DNA of 7,836 nucleotides from an uncultured Planctomycetaceae bacterium (lineage in GTDB: Bacteria > Planctomycetota > Planctomycetia > Planctomycetales > Planctomycetaceae): positions 1-7,836 of the forward strand of contig CAIJTL010000933.1 in NCBI GenBank assembly GCA_903823545.1, read 5' to 3'. The notes under the pieces are model-generated. The model worked only from the letters and a program-made list of their open reading frames with translations. It did not search any database and had not been told where the DNA came from. This document shows positions 1-5,088 of this stretch, in pieces. A program made the position numbers and the translations under genes. The stretch's first letter is position 1; each line of letters begins with the position of its first letter.

Positions 1-555
1 GATTTTCCGACGCCCTCGCTCACGCTTCGGGTTAGTAGTCCAGCATCAAAACAGGTTCAAGCGACTCGTTTACATTGCAGTATCGACGCCGTAATCCGTG
101 GCATGAGCAACGTCCGCTGGCCGATGCGGATCGAAGTGATGAGTCGTAATCCGACTGTCATCGTTGATGCGGCTCACAATTGGGAGTCGGCCACGGCACT
201 CGGTCGCACGCTCGATTCGAGCTTTCCGAATCGCACGGCAACGGGTGAACGCACGCGGCGAGTCTTGATCTTCGCCGCCACGAAAGACAAAGACGTCAGC
301 GGCATCTTGCGACAACTGGCTCCTCGTTTCGACAGCATCATTCTGACCAAATACCTCAACAACCCACGCGCCGTTCCGCCGCTTCATTTGCGGCATTTGA
401 TGCAAACATCGGGCGACTTACCGTGCCATGTGGTGGATACTCCCGCCAAAGCTTGGCGGTTGGCCCAGCTCATTGCGACGCCACGAGATTTGATTTGCGT
501 CACTGGATCGTTCTTCATTGCGGCTGAAATTCGTGAACTCATTCTGAATCACTGA
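1..555 (+). CDS. folC: Folylpolyglutamate synthase / dihydrofolate synthase, C-terminal part (5' cut by window edge)
   Basis: FolC is a cytoplasmic Mur-ligase-family enzyme that uses ATP to add glutamate to dihydropteroate and folates. Only the end of the central domain and the C-terminal domain are visible. The recognisable part runs from the IRGMSNVRWPMRIEV segment (about base 88 on) through DAAHNWES (the usual DGAHN motif), a KDKDVSG stretch matching the family's DKD turn, YLNNPRAVPP, and the closing CVTGSFFIAAEIR, which matches the conserved GSF.-A motif. The frame is open to base 1 without a stop, so an ATG at 103 need not be the start; a complete FolC would need about 300 more residues upstream. 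Oddly, bases 1-80 do not encode the NA..AL helix expected just before this domain and contain a repeat-like stretch, so the gene may be disturbed there. It ends 20 bases before the next gene on the same strand. Family identity is firm; integrity is not. Confidence 0.82.
   Translation, partial: DFPTPSLTLRVSSPASKQVQATRLHCSIDAVIRGMSNVRWPMRIEVMSRNPTVIVDAAHNWESATALGRTLDSSFPNRTATGERTRRVLIFAATKDKDVSGILRQLAPRFDSIILTKYLNNPRAVPPLHLRHLMQTSGDLPCHVVDTPAKAWRLAQLIATPRDLICVTGSFFIAAEIRELILNH
12..36. repeat. Possible dispersed repeat unit (CCCTCGCTCACGCTTCGGG type) inside folC frame
   Basis: The core CCCTCGCTCACGCTTCGGG followed by TTAGT resembles a short GC-rich repeat that I recall as widespread in gaps of planctomycete genomes. 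It appears only once here, so repetition cannot be shown from this window. Translated in the folC frame it gives PSLTLRVSS, which does not match the FolC family. It could be an inserted element or coincidence. Confidence 0.35.
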
Positions 556-563
556 CTAAAGAT

Positions 564-567
564 GGAG
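564..567 (+). promoter_or_regulatory. Shine-Dalgarno GGAG supporting a GTG start at 576
   Basis: GGAG lies 8 bases before the GTG at 576. No in-frame ATG lies nearby, and the protein from this GTG begins directly with a twin-arginine signal peptide, so this site decides the start. Confidence 0.6.
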
Positions 568-575
568 ACAAAGAA

Positions 576-1478
576 GTGGAATCAAAGTTATCTCGTCGTC
601 GATTACTTCAAGGAATCGCCGGTGCAGCGGTCGTCGCTTCTGCGGGAGTGGCTCACGCTCAGCTTCCGCGTGATGCGGCCGATGTGACGTTCAAGGTGAA
701 GAATGGCCGCATTCGGCAATCGGTCATGGGTTGGTGTTTCAATCCGATGAAGGCCGATGTGTTGGCGAAGCATTGCAAAGAGATTGGCCTCGTGGCGATC
801 GAAGGGATTCCTCGTGAGGCTTACAAGCCGGCGAAGGAACTCGGTTTGGAAATCTCGCTCGTCAGTAGTCATGGATTCGCGCAAGGGCCGTGCAATCCGA
901 AATTTCATGCTGAGGTCATTACCAAACTGACCGACGCGATCGAAGTGGCCGAGTCAGTTGGGGCCAGTCGAGTCATCACGTTTACCGGAATGCGATTTGA
1001 TGGCATGGACGACATACAAGCGGCAAAGGATTGCATCGAAGTCTGGAAGAAGGTGCTGCCGCTCGCGGAGAAGAAAGGGATCACGCTCTGCCTGGAGCAT
1101 CTCAACACGCGCGACAGCTCGCATCCAATGAAAGGGCACCCCGGCTACTTCGGGGACAACGTCGATTTCTGCGTGGACCTGATTCGTCGCGTTGGCTCAG
1201 AGCACTTCAAGTTGCTGTTCGATATCTATCACGTCTCGATCATGAACGGTGACGTCATCCGCCGCATTCGGCAGTACAAAGATTTCATCGCTCATTACCA
1301 CACTGCCGGGAATCCCGGTCGAGGTGAGCTCGATGAGACTCAAGAGATCAACTACCCCGCCGTGATGAAGGCAATCCTCGAAACAGGCTACACGGGCTTT
1401 GTCGCCCAGGAATTCATCCCAACCTGGAAAGACCCGATCGCCGCGTTAAGGCACTCGGCTCAAGTGTGCGACGTGTGA
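576..1478 (+). CDS. Tat-exported hydroxypyruvate isomerase-like TIM-barrel protein
   Basis: 300 residues, GTG start with GGAG 8 bases upstream. Residues 1-28 are a twin-arginine signal peptide: SRRRLLQ at 6-12, a hydrophobic core, and an AHA cleavage site before Q29, so the product is predicted to be exported folded. The rest matches the hydroxypyruvate isomerase / xylose-isomerase-like (AP endonuclease family 2) TIM barrel. Likely divalent-metal ligands by family pattern are E174 (LEHLN), D216 with H219 (FDIYH), H242 (HTAGNPGR) and E279 (AQEF). The HxAGNPGR..E motif is typical of Hyi, which interconverts hydroxypyruvate and tartronate semialdehyde. The exported location makes a cytoplasmic glyoxylate-pathway role doubtful; the true substrate may be another sugar or sugar acid. 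It follows folC by 20 bases and may share its transcript. It converges on the DUF1501 gene with a 3-base gap. Family assignment is strong; the exact reaction is inferred. Confidence 0.85.
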   Translation: MESKLSRRRLLQGIAGAAVVASAGVAHAQLPRDAADVTFKVKNGRIRQSVMGWCFNPMKADVLAKHCKEIGLVAIEGIPREAYKPAKELGLEISLVSSHGFAQGPCNPKFHAEVITKLTDAIEVAESVGASRVITFTGMRFDGMDDIQAAKDCIEVWKKVLPLAEKKGITLCLEHLNTRDSSHPMKGHPGYFGDNVDFCVDLIRRVGSEHFKLLFDIYHVSIMNGDVIRRIRQYKDFIAHYHTAGNPGRGELDETQEINYPAVMKAILETGYTGFVAQEFIPTWKDPIAALRHSAQVCDV

Positions 1479-1481
1479 CGC

Positions 1482-2969
1482 TTATGCCAAGATGCCGCGC
1501 ACGACTTCGCCATGCACGTTCGTGAGACGGCGTTGAATACCGTTGTGGTAGTACGTCAGCCGCTCATGGTTGATGCCGAGTAGATGCAGCACAGTGGCGT
1601 GGAAGTCGTGCCAGGAAACACGGTCTTCGACCGCCTTCCAGCCGACTTCGTCCGTTGAGCCATACGCCAAACCGGGCTTGAGTCCCGCTCCGGCCATCCA
1701 GACGGTGAAGCCGTATTGATTGTGATCGCGGCCCGCCCCGAGGACTCCCGCTGCGGACTGTGCGAAGGGGGTTCGTCCGAACTCCGATGTGAAGACAATC
1801 AGCGTGTCGTCGAGCATTCCGCGCGAACGAAGATCACGGATCAGCGCCGCGATCGGTTGATCGATGCGGATCGCTTCGCGAGCGTGGTTCTCGCGCATGT
1901 CTTCGTGGCCGTCCCAATTGATGCGCGGCGAACCGAACGCTCCGCCGGAAAACATTTGAATGAATCGCACGCCTCGTTCAAGCAACCGCCGCGCGAGCAA
2001 ACAACTACGACCGAAATCGACGGTCGCTTTGTCGTTCAGTCCGTATGCCTCTTGAGTGCTCGCAGTCTCCGCTCCGAGATCGCTGACTTCCGGAACCGCG
2101 AGCTGCATCTTGGCGGCCAATTCATAACTGCGAATACGCGCGACGAGCGCGTCGTGACCGGGGACTTGTGCGAGTTCTTCCTCAGCGACATCCGCAAGGC
2201 CAGCCGGAGCAGTCTGTCTCAAGTGCCGTTCGTTGAGTCGTCGGAGCAACGCGCGCGATGCCACTTCGGTCTTCGCATCAATCGATCGAGCGGGTTGCAA
2301 ATCATCAATCGCCGTGCCGCGACTGCGAATGACGACTCCTTGATGTCGAGCTGGAAGAAAGCCATTCGTCCAATTGATCGAGCCGCTGGCCGGTAGTCCG
2401 CGCGTGTCGGGAATGACCACATAGGTTGGAAGATTGTCGGTATCGTTGCCCAACCCGAATGACAGCCACGCTCCGATGGTCGGAAAACCGTTGAGCCGAA
2501 AGCCCGAACTTTCTTGAAACGTCGCCGGTGTGTGATTGCTGGTTTCCGCCCACATCGACCGGATCAACGTCAACTCGTCAGCGACGCCTGCGATGTGCGG
2601 CAATAACTCCGAGACCCACAGACCGCTTTCGCCACGCTGACGAAACGCCCAATCGTTCTTTCGCAACAAACCGACTTGCCCGAAGAACACATCCGGTCGT
2701 TCGTTACCACCAAGAGGCTGCCCGTGCCGCTTTTCCAACTCCGGCTTGTAGTCAAACGAGTCCACCTGACTGAACCCGCCGCAAGCAACAACATGAATGA
2801 CTCGCTTCGCCTTCGGCGCAAAATGCGGCGGCGGATCACTCGCTTCCCCCGGCACAACAGCCGCTCGCAGCTTGTCGTCTCTCGCCAACAAACTCGCCAA
2901 GGCCGCGCCACCAAGTCCAGTTCTGGTCCATGAGAAGAAATCGCGGCGGTTCAATTCTGCGTTTGACAT
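1482..2969 (-). CDS. DUF1501 family protein with Tat signal
   Basis: 495 residues from the ATG at 2969. The frame stays open upstream to 3125, but that extra 52-codon part is the translation of a palindromic repeat and is not protein-like. The chosen start places the twin-arginine motif NRRDFF at residues 7-12, followed by a hydrophobic stretch to about residue 28. Family hallmarks seen include HVVACGGFSQVDSFDYKP (59-76), an HTPATFQESSGF stretch (146-157), LPASGSINWTNGFLPARHQG (192-211), DGH (353-355), TSEFGRTP (394-401), GRDHN (413-417) and WHDFHATVLHLLG (453-465). DUF1501 belongs to the alkaline-phosphatase/sulfatase-like fold group, and the His/Asp motifs fit metal binding; no reaction is established. 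In planctomycetes it is usually next to a DUF1549/DUF1553 cytochrome-type protein, but none is adjacent here. No clear Shine-Dalgarno is seen. The product is expected outside the cytoplasmic membrane. Confidence 0.9.
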   Translation of the reverse strand: MSNAELNRRDFFSWTRTGLGGAALASLLARDDKLRAAVVPGEASDPPPHFAPKAKRVIHVVACGGFSQVDSFDYKPELEKRHGQPLGGNERPDVFFGQVGLLRKNDWAFRQRGESGLWVSELLPHIAGVADELTLIRSMWAETSNHTPATFQESSGFRLNGFPTIGAWLSFGLGNDTDNLPTYVVIPDTRGLPASGSINWTNGFLPARHQGVVIRSRGTAIDDLQPARSIDAKTEVASRALLRRLNERHLRQTAPAGLADVAEEELAQVPGHDALVARIRSYELAAKMQLAVPEVSDLGAETASTQEAYGLNDKATVDFGRSCLLARRLLERGVRFIQMFSGGAFGSPRINWDGHEDMRENHAREAIRIDQPIAALIRDLRSRGMLDDTLIVFTSEFGRTPFAQSAAGVLGAGRDHNQYGFTVWMAGAGLKPGLAYGSTDEVGWKAVEDRVSWHDFHATVLHLLGINHERLTYYHNGIQRRLTNVHGEVVRGILA

Positions 2970-3011
2970 GGTATGGTTTCTGCGTTGTTTGTGTGCGTCA
3001 AATCGTGGCAA

Positions 3012-3022
3012 CGGCGAAGCCG
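3012..3022. repeat. Small hairpin CGGC-GAA-GCCG
   Basis: A 4-bp perfect stem with a GAA loop sits 3 bases outside the large palindrome, in the leader region of the DUF1501 gene. It may be part of the same element or chance in GC-rich DNA. Confidence 0.35.
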
Positions 3023-3025
3023 CAG

Positions 3026-3119
3026 CTACGTAGCCGTCACGCTCCGCGTGACGAGCCGCACGCTTATCAACACTTTGTTGAGCAATCGGCTCATCACGCG
3101 GAGCCTGATGGCTACGTAG
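3026..3119. repeat. Large nested palindromic element
   Basis: Arms 3026-3058 and 3087-3119 (33 bases each) are inverted copies matching at 30 of 33 positions, with a 28-base centre. The centre holds a perfect inner stem TCAACA/TGTTGA (3067-3072 and 3076-3081) with a CTT loop. The left arm itself contains GTCACGC-TCC-GCGTGAC, a 7-bp stem with 3-base loop (3036-3052); the matching hairpin in the right arm has one mismatch. The DNA or RNA can therefore fold as one long hairpin or as small hairpins. It lies 19 bases beyond the stop of the ATP-grasp gene and about 57 bases upstream of the DUF1501 start. No T-run follows, so it is not a classical terminator, though it could shape mRNA ends. It resembles REP/MITE-like intergenic repeats that I recall from planctomycete genomes. 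Confidence 0.85.
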
Positions 3120-3138
3120 ACTCATCCCGAAAAAGCAT

Positions 3139-4224
3139 TCACACCGTAAACGTGACCGCTTCGGACTTCCACCGCAACGGTGGCGTGCTCGGGTCGATCA
3201 AGCGAGCGGCGATGTTGTCGTCGGTCAGCAGACGATAGCCGAGGTAGCAGGTTGTCAGACGCGGATTGATTTCGATGAGGACCGGCTCAAAGGGGAAGTC
3301 ATCCGGCAACACGATGTCGCAGCCAACGTAGCCGGTCAGGCCAGGGACCGCTCGACAAGCTCGTTGGGCGAGTTGCTGCACTGCGACTGCGGACTCATCC
3401 GAGATGTCTGCGGGAATTCGACCACCCAAATACCGGAACCGTCCGTCATCGCTCAGGTGCTGCTCGGCCACGGGCAAGACTTCGATGATTGAACCGTCCT
3501 CGGCGATCAGCAACGCAACTGATAACGCATTGCCCGCAACGTAAGGTTGATGAATGAACGAGAGTAGTTTTTCGGTGCGTGTCTTGCCGCCCCGCTCCCC
3601 CTTTTTTTTCAATGCGACACTCAATTCACAACACGCATTCCACAATTCAATCGAATTGCGAACGAGAAACGTGTTTTGTGATCCGGCTCCGTCTCTCGGT
3701 TTGATAACGCTCGGCCATTGAGGCCAGTTCCACCAATGCGAGTGTTCCCAGATCGGGACGAACAGTTTCGTCTGCGGCGTGGCGATTGAGTTGTCTAAAA
3801 GCAGCCGAGCGAGCGCCAGCTTGTCTGAGCAAACTTGGATAGCACCAAACAATGGACCCAAAAATCGACGCGTTCTTGGCGAATTGGAACCAACCAGATC
3901 TTCTTCAAAATACATTAGGCTGCGCAACGCAAGTTGGTTGTCAGTTTCTGGAGCGATGATCCAAACGGCGTCGCTGTTGCGAATCAATTCTCGAAACAAA
4001 CGCTCTTCGTCAGCCAGCGATTCGATCAACGAAACTTCACAGTTTGTCAGCGGGCATTCGCCAAGCCGCGCGTCCCATGTTGTGACGACTCGAACGCCGG
4101 GAATTTTGGAGAGGTCTTCGACCAGCGCAGTGAGCATCGCTTGGCCTTCGCGGGCGAGCGATGAATTCAATTGCTCACCGGGCCAAGCTCCGCCGCAGAC
4201 ATATTCGGAGACGAAAATCTGCAT
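3139..4224 (-). CDS. ATP-grasp ligase, MfnD/COG1821-like (C1-carrier biosynthesis candidate)
   Basis: 361 residues from the ATG at 4224; no clear Shine-Dalgarno. The N-terminus FVSEYVCGGAW followed by SLAREGQAML (22-31) matches the opening of COG1821 ATP-grasp proteins, which include the archaeal tyramine-glutamate ligase MfnD. ATP-grasp features seen are K175 in SVIKPRDGAGS (172-182) with its glycine-rich loop, IHQPYVAG (224-231) as the nucleotide-contacting strand, GYVGCDIVL (298-306) with D303, and EINPR (318-322) as the Mg-binding site. These imply a carboxylate-amine ligase making an amide bond with ATP. By relation to methanofuran and tetrahydromethanopterin C1 gene sets of methylotrophs and planctomycetes, a role in methylofuran-type cofactor synthesis is plausible, but no other such gene is in the window. 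A phase-matched A-AAA-AAG heptamer lies in a low-complexity loop (KKKGERGG, 206-213). The ATP-grasp fold is near certain; the substrate is inferred. Confidence 0.82.
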   Translation of the reverse strand: MQIFVSEYVCGGAWPGEQLNSSLAREGQAMLTALVEDLSKIPGVRVVTTWDARLGECPLTNCEVSLIESLADEERLFRELIRNSDAVWIIAPETDNQLALRSLMYFEEDLVGSNSPRTRRFLGPLFGAIQVCSDKLALARLLLDNSIATPQTKLFVPIWEHSHWWNWPQWPSVIKPRDGAGSQNTFLVRNSIELWNACCELSVALKKKGERGGKTRTEKLLSFIHQPYVAGNALSVALLIAEDGSIIEVLPVAEQHLSDDGRFRYLGGRIPADISDESAVAVQQLAQRACRAVPGLTGYVGCDIVLPDDFPFEPVLIEINPRLTTCYLGYRLLTDDNIAARLIDPSTPPLRWKSEAVTFTV

Positions 4225-4454
4225 AGTGCTTGGGCTCGCGAGATGACGCTGATCCGTTTAATTGCGTGAGCGATAAACGGTAGCTGGCTCACCAATGCGG
4301 TGCGAGCTAAGCAACCTCATCAACCTGTCCTGACCGCGAGCCTCGTGACTGTGCCGTTCGAGTCGCAACTCGAGGGTGAACGCCACAAGGCTCGCGGTCG
4401 GCCCGGCCCCGACGGCCCAAGGAAATTGGCATCGGGACCGATCCAAGGTCGGTT
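4225..4454. other. Intergenic gap with several small dyads
   Basis: This 230-base gap between two minus-strand genes shows no protein-like frame. Beyond the inverted repeat at 4332-4399 it holds GTGAGC/GCTCAC (4266-4271 and 4287-4292) and CACC-AATGC-GGTG (4290-4302). Next to the stop of the 4455-4760 gene, ACCGA/TCGGT (4437-4441 and 4449-4453) is followed by TTTT on the plus strand, which is terminator-like but has no plus-strand gene to serve. A promoter for the ATP-grasp gene should lie here, but I see no convincing boxes. Confidence 0.5.
4332..4399. repeat. Inverted repeat with inner hairpin
   Basis: Arms 4332-4347 (GACCGCGAGCCTCGTG) and 4384-4399 pair at 15 of 16 positions. The 36-base interior contains a smaller stem TCGAGT/ACTCGA with a CGCA loop. 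It is downstream of the 101-residue gene and upstream of the ATP-grasp gene, both on the minus strand. The sequence is unlike the palindrome at 3026-3119. No transposase or target duplication is visible. Confidence 0.7.
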
Positions 4455-4760
4455 TTACGCTGGGAGAGCCACAGCCTCTGGCAGCGCGATCTGTTCGGGC
4501 AAATGCACTTTGTGGTAGCGATTGCCGCGAGTGTCATAAAAGTAGATGTCGTTTCGATCGCTGGCCCAGACTGCTCCCAATCGAACTTGTCGGGGACCTT
4601 GAACCGAAAATTGAAAACCGCAAATTTTGCCCTGCTTCACAAGCGGAGCTTGTCGCAGTTTCGACTGTTCCAGCAGCAAGTTTTCTTTCTGACAAAGTGT
4701 GGTCTGAACGAAAGACCGCAATTCATCAATCGTGCGAATGCCAGGGACAATATCACTCAT
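4455..4760 (-). CDS. Conserved-looking small protein of unknown function
   Basis: 101 residues from the ATG at 4758-4760, ending TAA. I do not recognise a named domain. The sequence reads as a real soluble protein: a helical first half (TIDELRSFVQTTLCQKENLL, residues 10-29, then a LEQSKLRQAPLV segment) and a strand-rich second half containing GFQFSVQGPRQVRLGAVW, then IYFYDTRGNRYHKVHLP. There is no signal peptide or membrane segment. The alternating hydrophobic and charged pattern with GxVW and YFYD suggests a small alpha+beta domain. Plus-strand frames crossing the same bases are less protein-like (rich in Ser, Arg and Cys). No Shine-Dalgarno is apparent. It has its own gap on each side, so it is probably transcribed alone. 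I recall similar small planctomycete proteins, but cannot confirm a family. Confidence 0.65.
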   Translation of the reverse strand: MSDIVPGIRTIDELRSFVQTTLCQKENLLLEQSKLRQAPLVKQGKICGFQFSVQGPRQVRLGAVWASDRNDIYFYDTRGNRYHKVHLPEQIALPEAVALPA

Positions 4761-4957
4761 GGTGTTGATGTTCGAAGTAAGCCGATCCGTCGGAGTTTCA
4801 TGGAGTAGTTACGAGTTGCATTGATCGCTAACAGTTGGTCGTTCCCAGCCGTCTGTCGGCGGAGAGAACTATCGACCGCCGCGCGTCGAACCTGCGTTCT
4901 GAGGATGGCTCGTCATCGAATCGTCACGGCAGGTGTGGGCCGCACGATACGACCGAG

Positions 4958-4987
4958 CGGCGGAACCGTTCCTGCCGGAAATTTTCC
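4958..4987. promoter_or_regulatory. Paired GGAAn-N-nTTCC dyads, candidate operator
   Basis: Two perfect odd-length palindromes sit side by side: GGAAC-C-GTTCC at 4962-4972 and GGAAA-T-TTTCC at 4977-4987, with centres 15 bases apart. The first extends imperfectly to CGGC/GCCG at 4958-4977. A third, even-length GGAATTCC lies at 5043-5050. They stand 39-127 bases upstream of the dehydrogenase start, a suitable place for a regulator. No regulator gene is nearby, so function is inference. Confidence 0.35.
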
Positions 4988-5075
4988 AACGGTGTTGAAT
5001 CCGCACCGCGAGCAAACTCGCTACGATGCCGCCCCTTTGAAGGGAATTCCGAATCACCATCGGCTTTGTTTATTG

Positions 5076-5081
5076 AAGGAG
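5076..5081 (+). promoter_or_regulatory. Shine-Dalgarno AAGGAG supporting a GTG start at 5089
   Basis: A strong AAGGAG lies 7 bases before the GTG at 5089, the best ribosome-binding site in the window, and it fixes the start of the dehydrogenase gene. Confidence 0.8.
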
Positions 5082-5088
5082 ACATCTC

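Larger units (their letters stand above)
4761..5088. other. Divergent intergenic control region
   Basis: This 328-base gap separates the minus-strand 101-residue gene from the plus-strand dehydrogenase gene. No frame in it looks like protein. It should hold both promoters. A TACGAT box at 5022-5027 could be a -10 for the dehydrogenase; the TTGAAT at 4995-5000 is 21 bases away, too far for a standard -35, so this is weak. A CGGCGG/CCGCCG dyad lies at 4857-4862 and 4876-4881. The GGAA/TTCC dyads are listed separately. Confidence 0.45.

Noticed and set aside
1716..2396. Plus-strand open frame (226 codons) inside the DUF1501 gene
   Set aside because: Antisense shadow of a strongly supported family; its translation is Arg/Ser-rich with no domain.
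3026..3119. Palindrome as a CRISPR repeat unit or a tRNA-like structure
   Set aside because: There are only two inverted arms, no direct repeats with spacers, and no cloverleaf or anticodon arm.
4437..4456. Terminator-like ACCGA/TCGGT hairpin followed by TTTT on the plus strand
   Set aside because: No plus-strand gene ends upstream of it, the stem is only 5 bp, and the T-run overlaps the stop codon of the minus-strand gene.
4376..4808. Plus-strand frames opposite the 101-residue gene
   Set aside because: The minus-strand frame has a far more protein-like pattern (GAVW, YFYDTRGNRYHKV); the plus frames look like its shadows.
4995..5027. TTGAAT and TACGAT as a sigma-70-like promoter for the dehydrogenase gene
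   Set aside because: The 21-base spacing is too long; TACGAT alone may be a -10 but the pair is not convincing.
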